Shown here piece after piece: positions 14,103 through 23,138 of a DNA stretch of 64,000 bases. This stretch comes from JAACFF01 sp963807975 (lineage in GTDB: Bacteria > Chloroflexota > Anaerolineae > Promineifilales > Promineifilaceae). The notes beneath the pieces were generated by a model, which was not told where the DNA came from, made no database searches, and saw only the letters and a list, made by a program, of their open reading frames with translations. The stretch covers positions 124,001-188,000 of the forward strand of contig CAWEDV010000001.1 of the NCBI GenBank assembly GCA_963807975.1. The letters run 5' to 3'. Numbering within the stretch: position 1 is the stretch's first letter; each line of letters begins with the position of its first letter. Both the position numbers and the translations under genes were made by a program.

Positions 14103-17093
14103 ATGGATGTTTATACTGAAGGTTTCCCGATTAATTTTGCGGGTATGGCCAATGAGGGGGCTGTGGTCACGAAAGGGAAGGCACGATTTACACTCTTGAC
14201 CTCACGGCTGCTGCGTTTGGAGTATAGTCCGTCCGGGGACTTTGAAGACCGGCCGAGCCAGGCATTCTGGTATCGAAAACAGGAGGTGCCTAGTAATGAA
14301 TTTCGCCGGCGTGATGGCTGGTTGGAAATTGAAACGGAGCATCTGGTCTTACGGTACCATGAAGAAGGTGATGGCTTTATTGCCAATGGGTTAAGCATTC
14401 TGATTAAAGAGAGTGGGGTCAGGTGGCACTTCGGCGAGAGAGACCCATTGAACCTGAAAGGTACAGCTCGCACTTTGGATGATATTGATGGAGCCATCGA
14501 TTTGGGAGAGGGGCTGATTTCGCGCAGCGGCTGGTCTCTTTGGGATGACAGCGAGCAGCTTCTATTTACTAAAGAGGGCTGGCTGACGCCGCGTGCCGGC
14601 GAAGAAGGATATCGCGATCTCTATTTCTTTGGTTATGGGCAAGATTATTACGGCTGCCTGCGCGATTTCTGCAAGATAGCTGGGCCGGCGCCGATGATGC
14701 CACGTTGGGCGCTGGGGAACTGGTGGAGCCGGTACTGGGCCTATTCCGCTGCTGAACTGCTGGCATTAATGGATGATTTTAAGCAGCGCGAGATTCCCCT
14801 GTCGGTCTGCATTGTGGATATGGATTGGCATATCGTAGATACAGGGAACCAATGCAGCGGCTGGACGGGGTATACGTGGAACCGGGAGCTGTTCCCAAAC
14901 CCTGCGGCTTTTATCCGAGCATTGCATAAGAGGGGTCTGAAAACGGCACTTAATCTGCATCCGGCAGAGGGTATTCACAGTCATGAAGCACAGTATGGCA
15001 GATTGGCAGCAGCGTTGGGAATAGACCCAGAGTTTGAGGAACCAATTCCTTTCGCCATTGGTGATCCACAGTTCACAAAGGCATATTTTGAAGAACTGCA
15101 CCATCCTTATGAAGCGGAGGGCATTGACTTCTGGTGGCTGGATTGGCAGCAGGGAAAGATGTCAGGACTGCCAGGTCTTGATCCCCTGTGGTGGCTGAAC
15201 CATCTGCACTTTTATGACCTGGCGAGGAATGGGGATAAACGGCCATTTATCTTCTCCCGCTGGGGCGGTCTGGGCAATCACCGCTACCCCATTGGTTTTT
15301 CGGGAGATACCCATGTGACTTGGGAATCGTTAGCCTTCCAACCCTATTTCACGGCGACGGCGGCCAATGTTAATTACGGCTGGTGGAGCCATGATATCGG
15401 CGGGCATATGTATGGGGAAGAAGAAGGCGAACTCTACGCGCGCTGGGTCCAGTTTGGTGTTTTCAGCCCCATATTGCGGCTGCATTCGACCAATAATCCC
15501 TACCATGAACGACGGCCGTGGGGGTACGACGCGGAGATTGAGCGCGTTTCCTCAAATGCGCTGCGCCTGAGGCACCAATTCATTCCTTACTTGCAGTCGA
15601 TGGCCTGGATCAATCACCATGAAAGCGTACCACTGGTGCGACCGATGTATTATGAGCACCCAGAAGATGAACAGGCGTATCACTGCCGCAACCAATATTT
15701 GTTTGGCAGCGAATTGATCGTGGCTCCGTTTACGACACCTGCTGATCCCGATACGCGGTTGAGCCGGCAGGTCGTCTGGCTACCGGCTGGAGATTGGTTT
15801 GACTTCTTCAGCGGTGAGCGGATGTTTGGTGATGGATGGCAGGTAATCTATGGCAGCCTGGATGATATCCCTGTATTCGCCCAAGCGGGAGCAATCATTC
15901 CCTTGGCAGTTGATAGCGAATCAGGCGAGGTTAGCAAAAATGCACTTGATGAAATACATGTTTTCCCTGGCCAGTCAGGATCATTCACATTGGTGGATGA
16001 AGAGGGCGCCGAGGCCTTCGTTGTCTCTACTGTTTCCCAAGAATGGACTGAAGAGAGCTGGCGGATCGAAATTGAAGCGACTAGCTCCACCGGCTCAGGC
16101 GTCCAATATGACGTCGTTCTTCGCGGAGTAGAGTCTGGTGTAACAGCGCAGATTGAGTGCGGCCAAGGGGTTTTGGAGGTTGAATGTGTTTATGATGTAA
16201 AAAGTAAGTCGGCGCGAACAGGGCATTTGGATGTGCCTGAGGGCAGCAAAGTGACCTTATCGTTGAAGCGAGGCGGACTGCTTTTGGCAGCGGCGGACGA
16301 TGCCCTAGGAAGGCAGTGCGACAAGATGCTTAGCATTATGCGCATGAACAGCAAAATCAAGCTAAAGCTGCATGAAGAGCTGCCGCGAATCATCGCCGAT
16401 CCATCCCGTTTGGGCGCTTACCAATTGGCATTGTCCGAAAGCCAACTGCTAGCTTTCGCGGAAAAGATTACCGGATCCGGCGTTGAACGGGTGTTGACTT
16501 ATGAAGGCGCTGGTGAGGAGATCATCCTATGGAATAATAAGATGGATGATTTGATCAGATGGACGTTTGCTGCGGTACAAAAAAATGGATTGGCACATCG
16601 CGAAAATGGAGAGCTACCGAAATTTGCTGTCCTATCGATTAAAGTAAACGGAGTTTCCTATCAATCAGGAAGCCAACCATTTCTCGGGAGGCAGTCAATT
16701 GCCGCTTGGTTTGAGAGTCTTGTGGAGCGAATTCCGCGCGAACCGATCCAGGATATCGAGGCCACTGTGCAATTCGATATCACGGGTGATAATGGCTGCC
16801 AGAAGCATCTGGAAATGGATCGAGGAGAATTGCGTTTGAATGAAGGAAAGCACGGGCAGCCGTCTGTTAGCGTTCAGGCAAGCTCAGAGGCCTGGTTGGC
16901 TTTAATCAATGGTGACAAAGGAGCCGAAGAGATGTTTTTGGGGGGTAATTTGCAAATAGGCGGCAGTTTTGAAATTTTGGCTGGAATTGTAGATGTCTTC
17001 ACCTTTACCTCTCCGGGACATTTTCCAGGAGTAACCTGGCGGCTGGACGTCAATTATCTAGATGCTTATGTGCACAAGTTGGGAACTAATTAA
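14103..17093 (+). CDS. GH31 alpha-glucosidase fused to a C-terminal SCP2-like domain
   Basis: A 996-residue protein. Residues about 20-640 are a glycoside hydrolase family 31 alpha-glucosidase/alpha-xylosidase with N-terminal beta-sandwich, a TIM barrel and a proximal C-terminal sheet. The catalytic nucleophile is Asp347 in WWLDWQQG and the likely acid/base is Asp402 in GFSGDTHVTW. It lacks a signal peptide, so it should act on imported oligosaccharides. The last 280 residues are not part of the usual enzyme. About residues 885-985 have the pattern of sterol carrier protein 2 domains: a charged strand, SSEAWLALINGDKGAEEMFL, then GNLQIGGSFEILAGI. The region before it (about 720-880) is unassigned. 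The next gene is an MFS transporter 32 bases downstream. Confidence 0.87.
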   Translation: MDVYTEGFPINFAGMANEGAVVTKGKARFTLLTSRLLRLEYSPSGDFEDRPSQAFWYRKQEVPSNEFRRRDGWLEIETEHLVLRYHEEGDGFIANGLSILIKESGVRWHFGERDPLNLKGTARTLDDIDGAIDLGEGLISRSGWSLWDDSEQLLFTKEGWLTPRAGEEGYRDLYFFGYGQDYYGCLRDFCKIAGPAPMMPRWALGNWWSRYWAYSAAELLALMDDFKQREIPLSVCIVDMDWHIVDTGNQCSGWTGYTWNRELFPNPAAFIRALHKRGLKTALNLHPAEGIHSHEAQYGRLAAALGIDPEFEEPIPFAIGDPQFTKAYFEELHHPYEAEGIDFWWLDWQQGKMSGLPGLDPLWWLNHLHFYDLARNGDKRPFIFSRWGGLGNHRYPIGFSGDTHVTWESLAFQPYFTATAANVNYGWWSHDIGGHMYGEEEGELYARWVQFGVFSPILRLHSTNNPYHERRPWGYDAEIERVSSNALRLRHQFIPYLQSMAWINHHESVPLVRPMYYEHPEDEQAYHCRNQYLFGSELIVAPFTTPADPDTRLSRQVVWLPAGDWFDFFSGERMFGDGWQVIYGSLDDIPVFAQAGAIIPLAVDSESGEVSKNALDEIHVFPGQSGSFTLVDEEGAEAFVVSTVSQEWTEESWRIEIEATSSTGSGVQYDVVLRGVESGVTAQIECGQGVLEVECVYDVKSKSARTGHLDVPEGSKVTLSLKRGGLLLAAADDALGRQCDKMLSIMRMNSKIKLKLHEELPRIIADPSRLGAYQLALSESQLLAFAEKITGSGVERVLTYEGAGEEIILWNNKMDDLIRWTFAAVQKNGLAHRENGELPKFAVLSIKVNGVSYQSGSQPFLGRQSIAAWFESLVERIPREPIQDIEATVQFDITGDNGCQKHLEMDRGELRLNEGKHGQPSVSVQASSEAWLALINGDKGAEEMFLGGNLQIGGSFEILAGIVDVFTFTSPGHFPGVTWRLDVNYLDAYVHKLGTN

Positions 17094-17125
17094 GACGGAA
17101 GCATTTTGGCGTAGGAGGATAGGTT

Positions 17126-18496
17126 ATGTCGGAAAGTGTTGCGGCGACTACGATTGGCGTGGAAAAAGAAGGAAGTCCCAAAGAAAAACGAAATCTTAGG
17201 ACGATGTTCGCTCTTTCGTTTGGATATTTGATTGACCAGGGGGAAGGGCAGGCGATGTCGGTGTTGTTTCCGACCTTGCAGTCGTTATGGGGGCTTAGTT
17301 ACACGCAGCTAGGCCTTATCGGTACAATTCGCAATTTGCTGCAATCGATAACGGCACCTTTCTGGGGCTATATTGCCGACCGTTACCCGCGCAAGAATGT
17401 GATCATATTCGGCACTGGATTATGGGGAATCTGGACGCTGCTTATAGGGTTTTCGCAAAATTATGGACAGCTGCTGACGCTGCGGGCGATCTCGGGTATT
17501 GGGCTGGGCTGCCTGATGCCGGCGGTCTTCTCGCTGATCTCGGACACTTATCCACCGCACAAGCGAGGGCGTGCGCTGGGCATCCTGGAGGGGTTAGGCG
17601 TGCTAGGTATTGTCATTTTTACCCTGGCCTTGGGGATGCTGGCCACGGAGGAATTGTGGCGGTGGGGATTTTTCATGTTGGGTGGGCTGAGTGTTATTTC
17701 GGGTCTTCTGGTCTGGTTTCTTGTAGAAGAGCCTATACGTGGAGCGGCGGAACCGGAGCTTGCGGGAAAGATAACGGCCGAAGATGCAGCGCGTTACAGC
17801 GTCAAAATCGCAGATATTCCCATCCTGCTGCGTATTCCCACGATCTGGGTGGCGATTGCTCAAGGCCTGGCGGGGGCGATGCCCTGGGTGGTGTTGGGTC
17901 TCTATATGATCACCTGGCTGGTGAATGACCGCAATATGGACGAGCAGGCGGCGACAATTGCTTTCGCGACAATTGTGATTGGCACGGCGGCGTCTAATGT
18001 TATCGGTGGATTCTTGGGGGATTGGGCGGATAAGAAAAGCCCGAAATACGGCCGTGTAGTTGTCGGTCAAGTATCGATTATTGCGGGCATCCCATTGACC
18101 TATATCTTGTTTACGCAGACCGAGGATTGGTCCTTTGGGGCGATTGTGGTCTTGAGTTTCTTCACAGCTTTACTAATCAGTTGGCCGGGGAAGGGCTCAA
18201 AAGAGCCCATGATCCAGGCAGTGACGCTGCCGGAACTGCGGTCCTCAGCGTTCTCATTCATCGTCTTTATTGAAAACGGTTTTACAGCGTTGGTGGCCTT
18301 TGTGGCAGGTTATCTGGCGGACAGCATGGGCCTGACGCAGGCTCTGGTGTGGACGATTCCTTTTCCGTGGATCATTTGCGCGGCGATATATACATTATTC
18401 TATTGGACGTACCCGCGAGATTCAAGCAAGCTTAGGGCGGCAATGGTCAGCCGAGCGGAAGCAATTGATGAGATGCATGAGCAGATGGAAGGCTGA
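17126..18496 (+). CDS. MFS transporter next to GH31
   Basis: A 456-residue major facilitator with twelve predicted membrane helices. The loop 2-3 signature GYIADRYPRKNVI and the repeat after helix 8 (GDWADKKSPKYGR) are visible. The N-terminal 25 residues are polar. The closest resemblance I can name is the spinster-like or sugar/organic-anion MFS group. GGAGG sits about 12 bases before the ATG. The position 32 bases after the GH31 alpha-glucosidase suggests that it imports an alpha-glucoside or related compound for it, but the substrate is not readable. Confidence 0.87.
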   Translation: MSESVAATTIGVEKEGSPKEKRNLRTMFALSFGYLIDQGEGQAMSVLFPTLQSLWGLSYTQLGLIGTIRNLLQSITAPFWGYIADRYPRKNVIIFGTGLWGIWTLLIGFSQNYGQLLTLRAISGIGLGCLMPAVFSLISDTYPPHKRGRALGILEGLGVLGIVIFTLALGMLATEELWRWGFFMLGGLSVISGLLVWFLVEEPIRGAAEPELAGKITAEDAARYSVKIADIPILLRIPTIWVAIAQGLAGAMPWVVLGLYMITWLVNDRNMDEQAATIAFATIVIGTAASNVIGGFLGDWADKKSPKYGRVVVGQVSIIAGIPLTYILFTQTEDWSFGAIVVLSFFTALLISWPGKGSKEPMIQAVTLPELRSSAFSFIVFIENGFTALVAFVAGYLADSMGLTQALVWTIPFPWIICAAIYTLFYWTYPRDSSKLRAAMVSRAEAIDEMHEQMEG

Positions 18497-18631
18497 GCCG
18501 GTAGTAAACGAAGCATAACCGGTCGATACCTGAATTGATGTGGAACTCAGGCGCGGCAACTGTTGAAGCCAGCTCATCAACTTATCGTATTATAAGTGAT
18601 CTCCCAGAAACGATTGACTGCTACCTGGTTG

Positions 18632-19186
18632 CTATTCAGGTCGATCATCTGCCGGTTTGGCGTCGGCAAACTGTGGAGGGTGGTCTTGTTTCCCTTCGCG
18701 TTCCTGGCGCGCTGCCCATGCTTTGAGTCCAATGAATACGCCTAAAGCGGCAATTGGCAGCGCGATGCCGGCCCCCTGCGTTAACAAATCGACATTACTT
18801 CCGGCGAAGACAACAGCCAGGAAATTGACAGCCAAGACGACGACAGTGACGCCGATAAGATTGGTTTCCAATTCGTCGGTGCTGTGGATCTTAAGCCAGC
18901 CCGGGAACTGTATTTCCTTAATGAAAAGCTGGTAGAAGCCGATGGATGTAATATATAGAACGGTGCCTATGAGAAATGTGTGCACATATTCTACGACTTC
19001 AATGGTGAAGGGAAGTTCCTCACCGTGATGTTCAAGATGAATGATGCCAAAACTATCAAGCATCGTTTCAATCAAGAGACGCAGTAAACCAAATCCGCCA
19101 AAGACAAAGAAAGCCGCGGAGGCAAGCCCTAAGCCAATGATGGGAATGATGATCAGAAAACGGGTGGCCGCGAAAAATTTTGTCAT
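18632..19186 (-). CDS. YqhA-family (UPF0114) membrane protein
   Basis: A 184-residue protein with four hydrophobic helices (about residues 7-32, 65-88, 107-130 and 140-158). The segment PGWLKIHSTDELETNLIGV between helices 2 and 3 corresponds to the conserved loop of E. coli YqhA (NWLGKMDATSLKNKV). The family is of unknown function. The C-terminal 25 residues are polar and low-complexity. It stands alone between convergent and divergent neighbours. Confidence 0.75.
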   Translation of the reverse strand: MTKFFAATRFLIIIPIIGLGLASAAFFVFGGFGLLRLLIETMLDSFGIIHLEHHGEELPFTIEVVEYVHTFLIGTVLYITSIGFYQLFIKEIQFPGWLKIHSTDELETNLIGVTVVVLAVNFLAVVFAGSNVDLLTQGAGIALPIAALGVFIGLKAWAARQEREGKQDHPPQFADAKPADDRPE

Positions 19187-19358
19187 GTCATTTTGCCCTT
19201 TTGCTATGAATGCAAATCTGGTTACATGAGAAGAGATTGTAGGATGGGAAGACTATCCCTTCCAGTAACTTTAGATGAACCATACTTTATCATTGGTGAT
19301 CTGAGGATACAAGAGATTCTTGGTCTAGGATGCGGCGATGCAGGCATTCGAGGATGGT

Positions 19359-19376
19359 TTCCCGCCTGCGCGGGAA
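19359..19376. repeat. REP-like palindrome TTCCCGC-CTGC-GCGGGAA
   Basis: Seven-base arms with a four-base loop lie in the 294-base gap between the YqhA-like gene and the SulP gene. The sequence matches a palindrome (CCCGC...GCGGG within ATTC/GAAT) that recurs in intergenic repeats of many bacteria. The remainder of the gap shows no gene. Confidence 0.5.
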
Positions 19377-19480
19377 TGAAAAACGGGGCAAGATTGTTAC
19401 TACGCTCTTCGCTTGGCGTCTGCAGGCTCCTTCAGGATTAACAGGCGGACGCTTTCATGAGGGCAGGCAGCATGATGGCG

Positions 19481-21211
19481 CTACTCTACTCTGCTCTTAT
19501 TTTCTTGGTGGAAAGCGTCGACTGCTGTTTCCACGGTGTGGTAGAAATGGCGAGCGTCAATGGTATCAAGCAAGCCATAGTTAATGATTTTGTCTTTGAC
19601 GGGATCTTTTAGTTCGGCGAAGGCAAGGTGGATGCCGCGAGCGTTGAGCTCTAAGTCGAGATCAATGAGCATGTCGGCGGCAGTGGTGTCGACATCGGTG
19701 ACGGGTTCGGCGGCGACGAGTACCCAAAAGGGTTGGGGATCCATGGGAGCGATCAGATCCCGTACTTTCTTGCGAAAGAGGTTGGCATTGGCAAAGAAGA
19801 GAGGCGCATCCCAACGGATGAGAAGCAAGCCTGGGATTAACCGGGCATCAGGATAACGGGCGATGTCATGGTAACCTTCTAGCCCTTCGGGCCGGCCTAG
19901 TATGGCGACGTAGGGACGCCAGGATCGTTCAAAGAACTGCAAGATGGCGACGACTACGGCAATAATAATTCCTTCCAGCACGCCAACAAATATGACGCCC
20001 AAAGCGCAAATAACCGCGAGGGCAAATTCACTGCGGCGCATCTTAAGAAGTCGGCGTAGCGCCTGAAGGTCGAATAGACTGATGGAGGCGGTGATGACTA
20101 TTGCAGCGAGCGCCGGCTGAGGCATATTGCGCACCAGGCCGGGTACAAAGAGAAGCATGGCGAGCACCAAGACGCCGGCTACGACGCCCGTGAGCTGTGT
20201 TTTGGCCCCGGATTGTTCGGCGACGGCGGTACGTGATCCGCTGGTACTGACGGGGAAGCCGGAGAAGAATCCGGCGAATAGGTTGGCAGCGCCGATACCG
20301 ACCATTTCCTGGTCACTGTCTACATCATAGCCTTTGCGCGTGGCAAATCCGGCGGAGGTTGAGATGGTATCGCCGATGGCGACCAGAGAGATGCCGACGG
20401 CCGTGGCCGCTAAGATGGGAATGTCCGCTAGCTTTACACGAGGGAAGGAGGGGGCGGGAAAGCCTTCAGGCAAGACGCCTACGGTATCGACACCTTTTGC
20501 TGCCAGATCAAGAATGACCGTGGCGGCAATGGCAGCGATGACGGCGATCAATATGCCTGGCCAATTGGGTTTCCAACGCTTGAGAGCGAGGATGATGATT
20601 AAGGTCATGAGCCCGACACTGAGCGCCCATATATTGGTTTGATCAAGATTGTTCAGAAAAGCGAAGAGTTCCTGGGTGAAGCTGTCGGCATCAACAGAGA
20701 AACCAAACAGCTTCGGAAGCTGACCGACGAAAATGGTGACCGCCAGACCAGCCAAATAGCCAATGCGCACAGGTGATGATAACAGGTCGGCGACGAAGCC
20801 AAGGCGGGCAAGGCCTGCTCCGGCGCAGACCAGACCCACCAAAAGGGCCAACATGCCGGCGAGGGCAATGGCATATTCCTCACTACCAGCGGCAAGTGGT
20901 AAAATGGCCGCGGCAATCATTGGTCCTAGAGAGGAGTCGGGACCGAGGACGAGATATGGGGAAGGGCCCATGGCGGCGTAGGCAAAGAGACAGACGATGG
21001 TGGTATAGAGACCGGTAATTGCCGGCAATCCGGCCAACTCCGCGTAGGCCATACCCTGGGGGACAAGTAAGGCGCAAAGTACAACACCGGCAATGAGATC
21101 TTTGGCCAACCAGGAACGATCATAGGTGCGGACGGCGCGAATTCCAGGAACCCATCGTTGGAGACGATCAATCGTTTTGGCGGATACTTCAGGACTACTT
21201 ATCTGACTCAT
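19481..21211 (-). CDS. SulP-family anion transporter with STAS domain
   Basis: A 576-residue inner-membrane transporter. Residues about 30-420 contain 10-12 hydrophobic helices with the SulP signature region AYAELAGLPAITGLY. Residues about 450-565 form a cytoplasmic STAS domain (LLLIRWDAPLFFANANLF). Family members carry sulfate, bicarbonate or dicarboxylates with H+ or Na+. The ATG at 21211 has AAGGA five bases upstream. It begins 11 bases after the histidine kinase ends, so it is the third gene of a regulator-kinase-transporter operon and is plausibly controlled by that pair. Confidence 0.92.
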   Translation of the reverse strand: MSQISSPEVSAKTIDRLQRWVPGIRAVRTYDRSWLAKDLIAGVVLCALLVPQGMAYAELAGLPAITGLYTTIVCLFAYAAMGPSPYLVLGPDSSLGPMIAAAILPLAAGSEEYAIALAGMLALLVGLVCAGAGLARLGFVADLLSSPVRIGYLAGLAVTIFVGQLPKLFGFSVDADSFTQELFAFLNNLDQTNIWALSVGLMTLIIILALKRWKPNWPGILIAVIAAIAATVILDLAAKGVDTVGVLPEGFPAPSFPRVKLADIPILAATAVGISLVAIGDTISTSAGFATRKGYDVDSDQEMVGIGAANLFAGFFSGFPVSTSGSRTAVAEQSGAKTQLTGVVAGVLVLAMLLFVPGLVRNMPQPALAAIVITASISLFDLQALRRLLKMRRSEFALAVICALGVIFVGVLEGIIIAVVVAILQFFERSWRPYVAILGRPEGLEGYHDIARYPDARLIPGLLLIRWDAPLFFANANLFRKKVRDLIAPMDPQPFWVLVAAEPVTDVDTTAADMLIDLDLELNARGIHLAFAELKDPVKDKIINYGLLDTIDARHFYHTVETAVDAFHQENKSRVE

Positions 21212-21222
21212 GGGATTCCTTC

Positions 21223-22293
21223 TTACAGGTTCAAGGTGATAGTGAATGTACTTCCTTGGCCGAGCCCAGGACTTGAAGCGTGGACAGAGCCGTCGTGAGC
21301 TTCGACGATGGCTTTTACTATGGCCAAGCCAAGACCGGTGCTATCTTCTCCGCGGTCACGCGCTCTATCGATGCGGTAGAAACGGTCGAAAACGTAAGGC
21401 AGCTGATCGGGGCTGATGCCTTCTCCGGTGTCGGAAACGGTTATGAGCAGGCTGCGGTCAATTTGTTCAAGGGAGACAATGATCATGCCTCCTTCTGGAG
21501 TGTGCCGCAAGGCGTTATCGACCAAATTGTTAATTGCCTGGCGCATCCTGTCCGTATCCAGTGACAGGCTGTTGGGCATGGTTCCCAATAATTCAACGTG
21601 CAGGGAGATATCTCTAGCCGTGGCCAGGGAGGTATAGGAGGCGACGCGCTCTTTGACTAAAGCGGCAATATTTGCGTCTTGTTTTTCAAGGGGCAGTTGG
21701 TGCGCTTCAGCCTGGGCGAGGATATGCAGGTCGTTGACCATCACGGAAAGATGGTTGGTTTGTTCTATGAGTCGGGCGATCTCGTCAGTAGATAAGGGAT
21801 AAACGCCATCGAGAATGGCTTGTAGATTGCCTTGAAGAATATGGATGGGGTGCCGCAGTTCGTGGGCGACATCGGCTAGGAGATTGCGGCGTAAGGATTC
21901 TTCCTGCTCGAGCAATGCAGCCATATTGTTGAAGGAGGTGGCCACAGCAAGGAACTCTTGGCTACCGTGAACGGGGACGCGAGCGCTCAAATCTTGTTGG
22001 CCGATGGCGATAGCGGCTGATTCTAATTCGGACAAAGGCTTGGTGAAGCGGCGGCTCATCCAGACGCCGGCACCGATGGCGATGATGCCAATAACTATGG
22101 CGACGAGAGTGACATCGGGGGTGACGCGCTGTAGGGCTTGTTCGCGCAAGTAAGCGGCAACTTCAGGGGGAACATCGTTGGAGGAACCAGTGGCTAGACC
22201 ACCCGACAAGCGAAAGGCAGCCGTAATGCCCAGGATAGCAAGGATAATGACGGTGGTGAAGGAGATGCTGAGGTAAATCCAGAGCCGATTCAT
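21223..22293 (-). CDS. Sensor histidine kinase (HAMP, HisKA, HATPase)
   Basis: A 356-residue membrane kinase. Two helices at about residues 6-28 and 58-78 enclose only a short extracytoplasmic loop of about 30 residues. A HAMP linker, a dimerisation domain with the phospho-accepting His in VAHELRHPIHILQ and an ATPase domain follow. N (LVDNALRHTPEGG), G1 (SDTGEGIS), F (FDRFYRI) and G2 (GLGLAIVK) boxes are complete. The small sensor loop suggests that it reads a membrane or intracellular signal. It overlaps the response regulator by four bases and is followed by the SulP transporter. Confidence 0.93.
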   Translation of the reverse strand: MNRLWIYLSISFTTVIILAILGITAAFRLSGGLATGSSNDVPPEVAAYLREQALQRVTPDVTLVAIVIGIIAIGAGVWMSRRFTKPLSELESAAIAIGQQDLSARVPVHGSQEFLAVATSFNNMAALLEQEESLRRNLLADVAHELRHPIHILQGNLQAILDGVYPLSTDEIARLIEQTNHLSVMVNDLHILAQAEAHQLPLEKQDANIAALVKERVASYTSLATARDISLHVELLGTMPNSLSLDTDRMRQAINNLVDNALRHTPEGGMIIVSLEQIDRSLLITVSDTGEGISPDQLPYVFDRFYRIDRARDRGEDSTGLGLAIVKAIVEAHDGSVHASSPGLGQGSTFTITLNL

Positions 22294-22982
22294 TTTTTTG
22301 CTTCCAGTCTATAGCCGACCCCATAGATGGTGTGCAGGTAGGTGGGATGGCGATGATCAGGTTCGATTTTCTGGCGCAAATTGCGAATGTGGCTATCCAG
22401 CGTGCGTGCCAACCCGTCATAGTCAAGCCCCAGCCCGCGACGGATGAGCTCGGTTCTGGAAAATACGGTCGCTTCATGCTGCATCATAACGTGCAGTAGA
22501 TTAAACTCCGTGGGGGTAAGGTCTACGGGACGGCCGTCTACGGTCACCAAACGACGGTCGGGGTCCAGCTCAATGCCACCAACGCGAAGCACGCTACTTA
22601 GAAAGGCGCCTTGACCACGCAGGCGAGCACGTACACGGGCGACGACCTCGCGGGGATTGTAAGGTTTAGTCACGTAGTCATCAGCACCTAATTCCAGGCC
22701 GACTATCTTGTCCGTGTCGCCCACGCGGGCGGTGAGCATGATGATGGGGATATGCTGCAGTGAGGGATCGCGACGCACGATGCGCGTGATGTCATAGCCA
22801 TCTAGGTCGGGCAGCATGAGGTCAAGGAGAATGAGATCGGGTTTTTCGTGGCGGATCAAGTGCACCGCCGTTTGGCCATCGTAGGCTGTTGAGACTTTAT
22901 ATTGGGCCTGTTGGAGATAGGCACGCATCAGGCGGACAACCTCTTTGTCATCGTCGACAAGGAGAATTCTTTCGTTGGCCAT
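22290..22982 (-). CDS. OmpR-family response regulator
   Basis: A 230-residue regulator that partners the overlapping kinase. The receiver domain (residues 1-115) has the acidic pair (LLVDDD), the phospho-acceptor Asp in LILLDLMLPDLDGYD and Lys in DDYVTKPYNP. The C-terminal 100 residues are a winged helix (LTPTEFNLLHVMMQHEATVFSR and GVGYRLE). A longer in-frame start at 23108 exists, but the ATG at 22982 (MANERILLVDDD) places the receiver at the N-terminus as in the family. It is the first gene of the operon with kinase and SulP transporter. Confidence 0.94.
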   Translation of the reverse strand: MANERILLVDDDKEVVRLMRAYLQQAQYKVSTAYDGQTAVHLIRHEKPDLILLDLMLPDLDGYDITRIVRRDPSLQHIPIIMLTARVGDTDKIVGLELGADDYVTKPYNPREVVARVRARLRGQGAFLSSVLRVGGIELDPDRRLVTVDGRPVDLTPTEFNLLHVMMQHEATVFSRTELIRRGLGLDYDGLARTLDSHIRNLRQKIEPDHRHPTYLHTIYGVGYRLEAKK

Positions 22983-23124
22983 AAGCAATACTGTAGCACT
23001 AGATTTCTTTAATATCAATGGGTTTACGCGAGCACCGCCCAGCACTATTAAAAAAATATGGGGATTGTTTCTAAGTGTTTTGTTCCATAGTGTTGACTTG
23101 CAAGGCATGGCTGGTGCCTTTTGT

Positions 23125-23130
23125 TACAAT
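23125..23130 (+). promoter_or_regulatory. TACAAT -10 box just before an MFS start codon
   Basis: TACAAT ends eight bases before the ATG at 23139, and no Shine-Dalgarno sequence is present, so the transcript would be leaderless or nearly so. The -35 region at the expected distance is poor (AAGGCA), so this promoter is less certain than those at 1543 and 9307. Confidence 0.4.
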
Positions 23131-23138
23131 TATCAGCC

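Noticed and set aside
19359..19376. REP-like palindrome as terminator of SulP or YqhA-like genes
   Set aside because: It is over 100 bases from either gene end and has no T run.
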